Assembly: GCF_050434925.1 (NCBI RefSeq)
Contig: NZ_JBNDJK010000001.1
Span: 6,262,001-6,326,000, forward strand
Direction: 5' to 3'
Length of the DNA stretch: 64,000 nt
Source of the DNA: Inquilinus ginsengisoli_B
GTDB lineage: Bacteria > Pseudomonadota > Alphaproteobacteria > DSM-16000 > Inquilinaceae
A model generated the notes under the pieces. The model saw nothing but the letters and a program-made list of their open reading frames with translations. It ran no database searches and was not told where the DNA came from. Position 1 is the first letter of the stretch. Every line of letters begins with the position of its first letter. A program made the translations under genes and the position numbers. Positions 54,480 to 62,711 of this stretch are shown piece after piece.

Positions 54480-55286
54480 ATGATTTCTATCAGCGATAAC
54501 TCCGCGGCTTCTCGCAGCGCGATGCTCGATCTAGGTCAGGCGGGAGATTTTGAGACCGGTCATTTCATTGGCACTCAGAATGATCATAACCCTGCCCCGG
54601 GCCCGGCCACGGTCGCGATCATCGACAGACGCGCCCTGGGCCGGGAAATCTTGACGCAGGCGCTCGCAACCGACGGCCGGTTTCGAGCCCGGGCTTTCGC
54701 CGACATCGATCAGTGGGAACTGAGCTCAGATCGTGACGACACGGCGCTCATCCTCCTGGAATGGGAGGCTGCCTGCAACGACCAGCGTTCCCTTGAGACC
54801 GAGGTACAGACGTTGGTGAGCGCCCATCCCGATTTACCCGTGGTCGTGCTGGGTGAAGACGAGGATCCGCACCATATGGCGGGGGTCCTGGCGCTGGGAG
54901 CTCGCGGCTACATTCCCACCAGTGTCGGCCTGAGTATTGTGATCGGAGCGCTTCACCTCGCCATGGCGGGGGGCACCTTCGTCCCTGCCAGCGCTCTGCA
55001 GAATGCTGGTCGAGAGCGGCCGGAGCGCCAGCAATCCGTCCACAGCATGCTTGGTCTATCGGAGCGGCAGGCCGCTGTGGCCGAAGCCGTCGCGCTCGGA
55101 AAGCCGAACAAGATCATCGCTTATGAGCTGGACCTGTGCGAGAGCACCGTGAAGGTGCACATCCGGACCATCATGAAGAAGCTGCAAGCTCGGAACCGGA
55201 CTGAGATCGCCTTCAAGCTTCATGCGGCCAAAGGTGGCTCCCATACATCTCGTCGGATGCATTCGGCCGGAAATCACCCTGCTTGA
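54480..55286 (+). CDS. LuxR-type regulator with degenerate receiver, paralogue of 4155-4976
   Basis: 268 residues. The receiver-like region (~43-150) has Glu94 in place of the phospho-acceptor Asp (ALILLEWEA), a potential constitutive mimic, and Thr147 for the Lys. The segment GARGYIPTSVG is identical to the EPS-locus paralogue. HTH at ~200-258 (KPNKIIAYELDLCESTVKVH IR). Long AT-rich leader; AAGAGGGGG precedes ATG 54480. No obvious target operon adjacent; could cross-regulate EPS genes. Confidence 0.87.
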   Translation: MISISDNSAASRSAMLDLGQAGDFETGHFIGTQNDHNPAPGPATVAIIDRRALGREILTQALATDGRFRARAFADIDQWELSSDRDDTALILLEWEAACNDQRSLETEVQTLVSAHPDLPVVVLGEDEDPHHMAGVLALGARGYIPTSVGLSIVIGALHLAMAGGTFVPASALQNAGRERPERQQSVHSMLGLSERQAAVAEAVALGKPNKIIAYELDLCESTVKVHIRTIMKKLQARNRTEIAFKLHAAKGGSHTSRRMHSAGNHPA

Positions 55287-55294
55287 AATAGAAA

Positions 55295-55317
55295 AGGCCG
55301 CCACGGTGTGGTGGCCT
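55295..55317 (+). terminator. Hairpin after the LuxR-type gene
   Basis: AGGCCGCCAC (55295-55304) pairs with GTGGTGGCCT (55308-55317) with one G-T wobble, preceded by an A-rich stretch. It starts nine bases after the stop codon. Confidence 0.5.
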
Positions 55318-55526
55318 CTCCAGCTTCAAGCGTTCCTTCCCGATCCGTCATCACGGGCAAGAATATTGTATCCGCGAGACCGTGTGCGGGGTGACGGCCC
55401 GAGCACATTCATTTCCTCGGTCGAAGCAATGATATCATAGCATGCTATGAGCTTCGCCCTAGTACTACTTTCGAAGTAGGCTTGCCGCATCTGAACCACA
55501 AGCGCGGCAACCGGTTCGACCAATGA

Positions 55527-55799
55527 ACGCGGGGTGGCCGAAGGAACTCCGCGCCCGCGACACCCATTGCCAGCGACATAGAGCACTGTAGCGACTGGCG
55601 CGACCTTACCATCCTTCCGACCGGCCACGGCACCGGATCAGTGAGTTGCGGTGATCTCCGCGGCTGGTTCACGCGCAACAGCCACGGTCACATACAGATC
55701 GAGTGGGCCAGCGCGCCTGAAGGCGGGCTTTCGCCGGATGTCCTCCACGCTGCGACCGAAGCGTGCGAGAAGGCCGATGGCGGACAGCGAACCAGCAAG
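55527..55799 (+). pseudogene. SDW/GRFR small protein, copy A (start lost, tail cut by ISAs1)
   Basis: Open frame from 55527 into the IS element. It contains CSDWRDLTILPTGHGTGSVS, then CGDLRGWFTRNSHGHIQIEW and a helical tail (SPDVLHAATEACEKADGG), the same pattern as copies B-D at 57090-57827. There is no ATG, GTG or TTG before the SDW motif; the internal GTG at 55641 would omit it. Followed by the 8-bp flank of the ISAs1 insertion. Confidence 0.5.
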
Positions 55800-55801
55800 G
55801 C

Positions 55802-57053
55802 CAGGGCTACGAATCCAAGTTACCGGTCTGGCATGGAGAGTAGCGAGCTGAGGTATTCAGGGGACCAGGCGGCGATTTTGCGGCGGAGTTTGAGAGATTT
55901 TTTATCGTGGGCGTTGCGTAGGAGGTTGAGAGCGAAGTGTCGGACGACGGCCATGTTCTGGGCACCGTGTCCCTTGCGGAGCCTGGACTGGTCTTCGCGG
56001 AAGGTGACGTCGAGGACCCAGTGCAGGCGGTTCTCGATGGCCCAGTGTCCGCGCACGGCCTCGGCGGCCTGGGTGGCGGAGAGGCTGGCGGAGGAGATGA
56101 AGTATCGGGTGTCCTGGCGGCAGCGGTCGGCCAGTTCGACCTTGGCGTGGACGCGGAGGATGCAGGCGACGCCGGGCAGGCGGAGCTCGCCGGAGAGCCA
56201 GTCGACCTCGCGGAGCACATCGACGCGGCGGTGCTCGATGCGGCCATGGGCTTTGTCGAGATCGATGTCGGTATCGAGGCTGTGAGGTTCGGCAGCGGCG
56301 AAGCCGGCTTCGATCTCGGCCCTGAGGGTCGGCTGGTTGGCTTTGACCGCCAGCAGATAGTCGGCGCCGACCTTTCGGATGGCCGTGGCGATGTCGGCAT
56401 TGGTGGCGATGGCGTCGATCGAGACCAGGGCGCCTTTCAGCCCGTCCTCGGCGCCGAGCCGTTCGAGCAGGACGGGGATCGCGGCCAGCTCGTTGGCCTT
56501 GTCGGGCACGGCCTCCTGGCCGAGCACCAGCCGGCGGGTGGTGGCGAAGGCCGAGACCAGATGCAGCGGCCCGGCGCCCGCCGCCCGGTCATGGCTGCGG
56601 CGCGAGGTCTTGCCGTCGATGGCGACCAACTCCGGCCGTTCCGGCCAGGTCTCGCGCACCCAGTCGCTGAAAGCGGCCGAGAACAGCGCCGGGTTGATCC
56701 GGTTCATCAGGATCGTCAGCCAGCGCTCGCCCGGCACCCCCGTGCTCATACGGCAGATAGCGCCGCAGAAACGGCAGATGAGCCTCGCCCCACGACGCGA
56801 TCCCCTCATAGTCGTCGCAGTCCGCCAGCGTCCCGCACACCACCAGCAGCAGGATCTCCGGCAACGGATGCAGAATCCGACGCACGTCCCGCGGATCCTC
56901 GATCGTCGAAAAATGCTCCAACAACGCCCGCAGCCGCGACTTCGGCCACGCACTCCCCTGCTCTTCGCTCATCTCGGCGGCTCCGAAGCATCCGCCTCCA
57001 GCGATTCGCCCTTTCTCCCCCCTGTCACCTGTAACTTGAGTTCGCTGCCCTGC
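55802..57053 (-). mobile_element. ISAs1-family insertion sequence
   Basis: 1.25-kb element with imperfect terminal inverted repeats: CAGGGCTACGAATCCAAGTT at 55802 and, on the other strand from 57053, CAGGGCAGCGAACTCAAGTT. CCAGCAAG occurs at 55792-55799 and again at 57054-57061; on the left two bases separate it from the repeat end. One transposase gene, frameshifted. Confidence 0.85.
55820..56972 (-). pseudogene. ISAs1-family transposase, single frameshift
   Basis: DDE transposase of ~383 residues in two frames. N-terminal part from ATG 56972 (LRALLEHFSTIEDPRDVRRI; GTLADCDDYEGIASWGEAHL). The rest has VAIDGKTSRRSHDRAAGAGP, ALVSIDAIATNADIATAI, DYLLAVKANQPTLRAEIE, RGHWAIENRLHWVLDVTF and the end NLLRNAHDKKSLKLRRKIAA. 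The frames join at a run of five C on the plus strand (56737-56741): four G on the coding strand would give YEHGVPGERW. Probably inactive unless the shift is a sequence error. Confidence 0.87.
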
Positions 57054-57089
57054 CAGCAAGGCTGGACGCATCGACGCTGGAGGCTGAAG

Positions 57090-57311
57090 ATGGCAAGCGG
57101 GCGCGATGCGTCGGATTGGACCGTCGAGCACGCCGGTGACGAGGGCGCGATCTGGTGTCACGAGTACCGCGGGCGGTTCCGCGTACGCAACGCCGGCGTC
57201 GTGCACATCATCTGGCAGGGCGGCGGCCCAGGCCCAGCCGAGAATGGCCCGGTTGGACGCGCCGCCCACGAGGCTATCGACGCGGCGATCAGGTCGCAGA
57301 GCGGATCTTAG
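57090..57311 (+). CDS. SDW/GRFR small protein, copy B
   Basis: 73 residues, the best-formed member of a tandem family. ATG 57090 has GGAGG six bases upstream. Core: RDASDWTVEHAGDEGAIWCH, EYRGRFRVRNAGVVHIIWQG, then a short Gly/Pro linker and a helix (AAHEAIDAAIRSQ). One Cys, a conserved W in SDW and another in IxW. Soluble, likely a small beta-barrel plus helix. Function unknown. It begins 36 bases after the ISAs1 end. Confidence 0.6.
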   Translation: MASGRDASDWTVEHAGDEGAIWCHEYRGRFRVRNAGVVHIIWQGGGPGPAENGPVGRAAHEAIDAAIRSQSGS

Positions 57312-57541
57312 TCGGAACTAGAACAAGCTGCCTCGATCCGTCGGATTGGCGGGTAGTGTTCTCGGATGACGAGGGCACGGTGTCCTGTGCCAACTATCTC
57401 GGCCGCTTCCGGTTTAAGAGCGGCGGGATCATCCAAATCGCCTGGGAACGTGGGCCGAAGCCGGGGGCCGAATTATTCGAGGCTGCACAACGCGGCGCGA
57501 GAGGCCTGCTATCGCACGCTCGGCCGACGCTAGGCTCTGGA
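57311..57541 (+). pseudogene. SDW/GRFR small protein, copy C (no start codon)
   Basis: Starts on the last base of copy B's stop, in a different frame: CLDPSDWRVVFSDDEGTVSC, ANYLGRFRFKSGGIIQIAWE, then AELFEAAQRGARGLL. Good family match but no ATG, GTG or TTG between its first upstream in-frame GTG (57155, inside copy B) and the SDW motif. The frame also lacks a stop until 58108. Decayed or expressed only by reinitiation. Confidence 0.5.
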
Positions 57542-57578
57542 TCGGGAACCGGGCGCCAGCTCGTGCAGTTGCCCCGGC

Positions 57579-57827
57579 ATGGCCAAGGGCTGCGATCCGT
57601 CCGACTGGACCGTCCGGAACATTGGAGGCGAAGGGACGGTCAAGTGTGCCGCTTACCGAGGCCGCTTCCGAGTGCTCCGAACAGGCATGATCAGAATCGC
57701 CTGGCAAGGCGGCGGCCCAGAGCCGAAGAATTCTGCACTGGTCAACCAAGCAGCCCAGGAGGCGATCGGAGCGGCAATCAGACCGAAGCGACGGGCTGGG
57801 CCGAGTCCTTGCGTCCCGAGCCGATGA
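57579..57827 (+). CDS. SDW/GRFR small protein, copy D
   Basis: 82 residues: MAKGCDPSDWTVRNIGGEGT, CAAYRGRFRVLRTGMIRIAW, QGGGPEPKNSALVNQAAQEA. The same core as copy B, with a longer basic C-terminus (RPKRRAGPSPCVPSR). Ribosome-binding site weak. Lies 53 bases upstream of the next small gene, so may be co-transcribed. Confidence 0.55.
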   Translation: MAKGCDPSDWTVRNIGGEGTVKCAAYRGRFRVLRTGMIRIAWQGGGPEPKNSALVNQAAQEAIGAAIRPKRRAGPSPCVPSR

Positions 57828-57880
57828 GCGAAACCGAGACTCCCTACTCCGCCCAAGGTCACCAAACGACAGGAGCCCCT

Positions 57881-58108
57881 ATGACAGAGCGGCGGGAACT
57901 CTATCGCAGCCCGAGCGGTGACGCGTGGTTCCTCGCACGCGAGCCGACCGATGGTCACGCTTTCATCATCCATCAGCCCAACGCCCCATCTGGCGGCCGG
58001 CTGTCCCATATCGAGCTGGGTGAGTTCCTGCGCAGCGGCAGCGGGCCGGAGCACCAGGCGTTGTTGCGCTTGATCGGAACGCTGGTCGAGGTGCCGCCAT
58101 ATGCCTGA
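57881..58108 (+). CDS. Small hypothetical protein (ERRELYRS...LIGTLV family)
   Basis: 75 residues with a clear AGGAG site and ATG 57881. RELYRSPSGDAWFLAREPTD, FIIHQPNAPSGGRLSHIELG, EFLRSGSGPEHQALLRLIGT. I recognise this as a widespread alphaproteobacterial hypothetical family without known function. Its last twelve codons are duplicated at 58187-58222 as part of a 114-bp tandem repeat. Confidence 0.68.
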   Translation: MTERRELYRSPSGDAWFLAREPTDGHAFIIHQPNAPSGGRLSHIELGEFLRSGSGPEHQALLRLIGTLVEVPPYA

Positions 58109-58300
58109 GGCTCGAGGAGCCGATGCTGCGACCCTCAGGCCGGCCCCTAGCCGACTCACCCGCGGCCGCGCTATCGGCCGGGGATGATCGGAACACTGGT
58201 CGACGTGCCTCCATATGCGTGATGATCGGCTACCCGATGCTGCGACGCTCCGGGCGGGGCACAACCGACTCACCCGACGCCGCGCTAACCTTCAGGGATG
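58073..58300. repeat. 114-bp tandem duplication, two units
   Basis: Unit 1 58073-58186 and unit 2 58187-58300, aligned without gaps. Both begin ATCGGAAC, contain GGTGCC/CGTGCC-TCCATATGC, CCGATGCTGCGAC and CCGACTCACCCG, and end in GGGATG. 114 is 38 codons, so the duplicated coding end keeps frame; unit 2 has diverged at many positions. Confidence 0.75.
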
Positions 58301-58432
58301 AGCGACGCCCCTCCCCCTTCCAAGATCATCGCCCCCGGCTGGGTGCACTACTGCGAGCACCCTGGCTGCACCGAGTGGGGCGCCTTCGGCAGGCCAGGCC
58401 CGCGCGGCGAGACGGTCTGGCACTGCAAGTAG
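58298..58432 (+). CDS. Tiny zinc-ribbon-like hypothetical protein, possibly cut by a nonsense codon
   Basis: 44 residues: SDAPPPSKIIAPGWVHYCEH, PGCTEWGAFGRPGPRGETVW, HCK. The C-x4-C ... HC pattern is familiar from small alphaproteobacterial proteins that usually end CxxH. Here the TAG (58430-58432) comes just before a His codon (HCK-stop-HGPN), so a G-to-T change may have removed the last ligand. ATG 58298 overlaps the end of the tandem repeat. Confidence 0.5.
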   Translation: MSDAPPPSKIIAPGWVHYCEHPGCTEWGAFGRPGPRGETVWHCK

Positions 58433-59954
58433 CACGGCCCAAATCACGGTATCGGCTCGGCAGGCAAGGGCTGACGATTGGGCGGTGAACGCCACTCGCT
58501 CTCGCCATTTTTCACCGGCAACTCAGCACGAGGCAGCTTCGGCTGGGCTTTCCGTTTTCAGCCTCCGGTCATCAGATCCAAAAAGGGGTGCTATCACCCC
58601 TGTTCTGCTACTTGCGATAGGGCTTCCATTCTGCGAGCGCTCGTTCTCACACCAGCGCTCAGGCCCGGCCCGGATCTCCCCTCACCATGTTCTAGGTCGG
58701 GCTCTGCGTCCGCGGCCGGCAGCTCCTGGAAGATGATGGAGCGACCGCAGGCCATTGGTTGGTCCGGGTGGCGCTGTCCGGATCACGCCCGCTTTCCGGA
58801 TCGCGACCGGAAGGACCGCTTGTTTCGGGAGGGTAAACAGCGACGGGGCCTGATCGGGTGCTCCGAAGCGGACATTTCCAGCGACCTATCCAGGCCCGAA
58901 AGCGGACCCGGCCTACGGAAGGGACCGCCAGCGATTCCCCGGTTGCAGCGTGTTCGAGCATCGAAGGAAGCCAGGCCACTGGCGGTCTTCGGCGCGATCC
59001 TACTGGCCGCGCCGACGGCATTGGGCGGATTGCGGCCTCTCAAGAGGTTCGCCTTCATGCCCTTACTCCTCGATTATGAGGGCTAAGAGGCGTCGTCGGG
59101 CATCGAAGGTCAGGGCCGTCCCGCAGGGCGCTGTAGGCATCGAGGAGCGGGCGGTCCCGGGGCCGCAGCCAATCTCTAAAGCGCGCATCGGCCGGACGGC
59201 CATCTTTGCGCTGAGCTCGCCCGCTATGCGCAGAAGAGAGGTATATCGCCCAGAGTCCAGAAACCGCGTGATCCGATTGAAATTCTGGTTCTGTTCACAT
59301 CCTGTGGTCGCAATAACATTGCTCATAGGATAAATTCCACTCCAATAGACCGTAAATGCTACCTAAACCGCCATTGGGCACCAATTCCGACGCGGGTGGT
59401 ATATGGCCACCATCTGGTTGGAAGTTGCAGATTTTTAGTTGCTTATCCCAGAGCATATCTCGCCCCAAATGTTCATTCTAAAGTAGTACGAATTGATTTA
59501 TCTATAAAAATAGAAATAACATATAAAATTTGCACAGCATCTTCTATATCAAGTTTACCTCCGTATTCTAAAATAACTATTATACGCAAAATTCTTGCAG
59601 ATCGATACGGGGAAGCGCATCGCATGTTAAGTCAAAAATTCAAGCAATCGAATTCGCCGCTAATACTGATAATATTCCAAGGTCGGACTAGGCTTCTCAG
59701 CTAGCAGTCCAGAATTGACGTCGAGCGCTTGATCGCTCCGATGTTCGCAACGGGTGGAAAAAGCGGACTTCTAGCGGCGGGGCCTCGTGGCCCCTCGGTG
59801 TCCGCAAAAGGTGAAAAGCTCCTCGCTTCATCTATTTGCCTATCCCGCGCACCTAAAATTTGGCGACACAGACTACTTCTTATAGGAGGCTGGAGAACAA
59901 TGGCAGATCCGGCAACACATTGGATCTATATTCACATTCCCGGGAGAAGATCAT
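58433..59954. other. 1.5-kb gene-poor stretch with AT-rich island
   Basis: No convincing intact gene. A possible methyltransferase fragment lies at 59063-59326. From ~59330 to 59700 base composition turns strongly AT-rich with many A/T runs (around 59500-59600), quite unlike the rest. The final ~50 bases hold the RTX ribosome-binding region (GGGAGAAG at 59942-59949). Confidence 0.5.
59063..59326 (-). pseudogene. Possible SAM-methyltransferase fragment
   Basis: 87 codons. RALEIGCGPGT resembles motif I of class I methyltransferases and is preceded by a helical segment (RYTSLLRIAGELSAKM), but the frame ends ~40 residues later without motifs II-IV. Either a relic or chance. Confidence 0.3.
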
Positions 59955-61202
59955 ATGGCCACGATTAATGGAACGTCTGGCTCTGACACCCTGTACGGGA
60001 CCGCCGATGACGATATTATCAATGGCCTGGACGGCATTGACATGCTGATCGGGGGGCAAGGCTCTGACGTGTTAAATGGCGGGGACGGGCGCGATACGGC
60101 GAATTACTCGTCCTCGGCCACCGGGGTCACCATCCATCTCACTGCCGGTACCGGCAGCGGCGGCGATGCCGAAGGCGACACGCTGATCGGGATAGAGTCA
60201 CTGATCGGGTCGGGTTTTGCCGACCAGCTCTACGGCGGTGCGGGAGATGACCTCCTGTCCGGCGGCGGCGGCGACGACGTGCTCTGGGGCGGTCCGGGCG
60301 CCGACTACTTCTTGGACACCACAGCGCTCATCAGCTACCAAGGCTCGTCGGCCGCGGTCACGGTCGATCTGACATTCGGCCCCGGCTCCGCCTACGGCGG
60401 CGACGCCGAGGGCGATCGATTCCAGTTCGGTGCGGCTGTGAATATCCAGGGTTCCAGCCACAACGATATCCTGAAAGGCAATGACCAGGCGAATATCCTC
60501 CAGGGCGCTTCGGGCGGAGACTCCATCAGTGGGTTCGGCGGAAACGATACTCTCGAAGGTGGCGACGGCAGCGACGATCTCAGCGGGGGAGCCGGTGCCG
60601 ACGTGCTTCGCGGCGGGGCTGGCGGCGACGGGATGAGCGGCGGCGATGGCAGCGACACCGCCAGCTACTGGTACAGCTCCGTCGGCGTCACGGTCGACCT
60701 TGCGACCGGCACCGGCCACGGCGGGGACGCCGAGGGCGATATCCTGACGGGCTTCGAGATCCTGTCCGGCAGCCAAAGCGATGACCACCTCTCCGGCGAC
60801 GCCCTCACCAACACCCTGCAGGGCTGGAATGGCAACGATGTGCTCACGGGCGGCGCCGGCAGGGATGTGTTGGCCGGCGGCGCCGGGGCGGACCGTTTTG
60901 TCTTCACGACGATCGGTGACAGCCTCACCGGAGCCGACGCCGACCGGATCTCCGATTTCAGTCACGCGCAGGGCGACACTATCGACCTGTCGGCGAGCGA
61001 TGCCGACACCAGCGTCGCCGGCGACCAGGCCTTCGCCTTCATCGGCACCGGGCTCTACACCGGCATCGCCGGCCAGCTGCGCTACGCCTCCGACGGCACC
61101 GTCACCACCATTGCCGGCGACATTGACGGAGACGGCGTCTCCGACTTCCACATCCAGCTCGCCGGCGCCATTGGCCTCGTCGCCGGCGACTTCGTGCTGT
61201 AG
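59955..61202 (+). CDS. RTX hemolysin-type calcium-binding repeat protein
   Basis: 415 residues. It begins ATINGTSGSDTLYGTADDDI and carries about eight to ten RTX nonapeptides (GGAGDDLLSGGGGDDVLWGG; LEGGDGSDDLSGGAGADVLR). Spacers GVTVDLATGTGHGGDAEGD and a C-terminal serralysin-like tail (FVFTTIGDSLTGADADRISD ... IGLVAGDFVL) follow. The tail matches the 37067-39061 protein closely (AFxFIGT, YTG-IAGQLRY, DxDGDG.xD). Expected type I secretion; no catalytic domain. Likely matrix or surface protein. Confidence 0.9.
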   Translation: MATINGTSGSDTLYGTADDDIINGLDGIDMLIGGQGSDVLNGGDGRDTANYSSSATGVTIHLTAGTGSGGDAEGDTLIGIESLIGSGFADQLYGGAGDDLLSGGGGDDVLWGGPGADYFLDTTALISYQGSSAAVTVDLTFGPGSAYGGDAEGDRFQFGAAVNIQGSSHNDILKGNDQANILQGASGGDSISGFGGNDTLEGGDGSDDLSGGAGADVLRGGAGGDGMSGGDGSDTASYWYSSVGVTVDLATGTGHGGDAEGDILTGFEILSGSQSDDHLSGDALTNTLQGWNGNDVLTGGAGRDVLAGGAGADRFVFTTIGDSLTGADADRISDFSHAQGDTIDLSASDADTSVAGDQAFAFIGTGLYTGIAGQLRYASDGTVTTIAGDIDGDGVSDFHIQLAGAIGLVAGDFVL

Positions 61203-61255
61203 CGTCTGCGGTCAGCAGCAATCACCGGGGTGTCCGCAGAGAACCCAATCCGGAC

Positions 61256-61326
61256 ATCGGGATAGGGGGAAGCCTCTTGGCTCCCCCCTCCCACACCACC
61301 GGACGTACGGGTCCGTATCCGGCGGT
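61256..61326 (-). ncRNA. Group II intron domains V and VI
   Basis: Domain V (61295-61326): ACCGCCGGA pairs with TCCGGTGGT; a CG bulge and a TACG/CGTA distal stem with a four-base loop follow. The catalytic triad position reads CGC, as in class C introns. Domain VI (61256-61294) folds GGGGGAAGCC-type arms (GGGGGGAGCC/GGCTTCCCCC) with unpaired A near the 3' end. Confidence 0.7.
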
Positions 61327-61334
61327 TCGGCGGA

Positions 61335-62711
61335 TTAAGCGGGGAGCGGGTTGGCGATGGAGGCGAGACCGAGGGACTGAAGTGCGGCGGTGGGGAGTGC
61401 AATGGTGAGCGCGGGGCTGTTGCTGAGCCGCCAGGGGCCGTGTGGGCTGCCGGCGGTCTGGGCCGCCAGATCCCGGCCGACGCCGTGGCGTCGCAGCTCG
61501 GCAAAGCGCTTGGGTCCGCGCTTCCATTGCTTCCAGGCGATGGCGCGGAGCCGCCGCCTGGTCCACTGGTCGAGTGCGCGCAGCACCGACGGGGTCTGGC
61601 AGAAGCCGAAGTAGCCGCGCCACCCGATCAGGTAGACGGACAGCTCCTCGATGATCTGCTTGAGGTTGTCGCCGCGGGTGCGCCGCGTCAGGACCCGGAC
61701 CTTCGCCTTGAAGCGGTCGATGGCCTTCGGCGCGATCCGGCGCCGCGGCTCTCTTCCGCCGGTGAAGCTGAAGCCCAGGAACTTGCGGGCGCTCGGTTTG
61801 GCGACCGCGCTCTTGGCCCTGTTGACCTTCAGCTTGAGCCGCTTGGCCAGGAACCGCTCGATGCCGGCCATCACCCGTTCGCCCGCCTGCTGGCTGCGCA
61901 CATAGATGTTGCAGTCGTCGGCGTAGCGGACGAAGCGATGGCCGCGCTTCTCCAGCTCCTGGTCCAGAACGTCCAGCATCAGGTTCGACAACAGCGGCGA
62001 GAGCGGTCCGCCTTGCGGCGTCCCCTCCTCCGTCGGGCCGACGAGGCCGCCCTCCAGCACGCCCGCGGTCAGAAAGCCGCGGATCAGCTTCAGGAGGCAC
62101 TTGTCGGCCACCCGCTTGGCCACCAGCCCCATCAGGATATCGTGGTTGACCCGATCGAAGAACTTCTCCACGTCGAGATCCACCACCACGCCGTAGCCGG
62201 ACGCAATATCGGTCTGCGCCCGGGCCACCGCCTGATGCGCCGAGCGCCCCGGCCGGAAGCCGAAGCTGGCCTCGGAGAACGTCGGGTCCCAGTCCGCCTG
62301 CAGCGCCTGCATCACCGCCTGCTGGATGAAGCGGTCGAGCACCGTCGGGATGCCGAGCGGCCTCACGCCACCCGACGCCTTCGGGATCTCCACCCGCCGC
62401 ACCGGCTGCGGCTTGTAGGTGCCGTTGATCAGCTGAGCCCGGATCGCGGGCCAATGCCGCTTCAGGTGGGCCGGCAGATCGTCGACACCCATGCCGTCGA
62501 CCCCCGCCGCACCCTTGTTGCGCCGCACTCGTGCCAGCGCCGTCTTCAGGTTCTCTCGGTCAAGGATGATCTCCATCGACGGTCCCGCGACCGCCGGGCG
62601 TTCGAGGCTGGCTCTCGCCGCGCGAGCTTCGGTCGCCTGGGCCGCAAGGCTCGGGGCTTCACCCTCCGCCGAGGGGCCCAGGGTCAGCTTGCTCTGATCT
62701 TTCTGCCGCAT
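61335..62711 (-). CDS. ltrA: Group II intron reverse transcriptase/maturase
   Basis: 458 residues. RT blocks: LARVRRNKGAAGVDGMGVDD, YKPQPVRRVEIPKASGGVRP, SFGFRPGRSAHQAVARAQ, VVDLDVEKFFDRVNHDIL, GTPQGGPLSPLLSNLMLDVL and the catalytic RYADD. Maturase domain X follows (LKQIIEELSVYLIGWRGYFG ... QWKRGPKRF). No HNH endonuclease domain, as in class C/D introns. It looks complete and so potentially active. Promotes splicing and retrohoming. Confidence 0.93.
   Translation of the reverse strand: MRQKDQSKLTLGPSAEGEAPSLAAQATEARAARASLERPAVAGPSMEIILDRENLKTALARVRRNKGAAGVDGMGVDDLPAHLKRHWPAIRAQLINGTYKPQPVRRVEIPKASGGVRPLGIPTVLDRFIQQAVMQALQADWDPTFSEASFGFRPGRSAHQAVARAQTDIASGYGVVVDLDVEKFFDRVNHDILMGLVAKRVADKCLLKLIRGFLTAGVLEGGLVGPTEEGTPQGGPLSPLLSNLMLDVLDQELEKRGHRFVRYADDCNIYVRSQQAGERVMAGIERFLAKRLKLKVNRAKSAVAKPSARKFLGFSFTGGREPRRRIAPKAIDRFKAKVRVLTRRTRGDNLKQIIEELSVYLIGWRGYFGFCQTPSVLRALDQWTRRRLRAIAWKQWKRGPKRFAELRRHGVGRDLAAQTAGSPHGPWRLSNSPALTIALPTAALQSLGLASIANPLPA

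Noticed and set aside
58478..59086. 202-codon plus-strand frame in the gene-poor right part
   Set aside because: Low-complexity composition, no domain or start signal.
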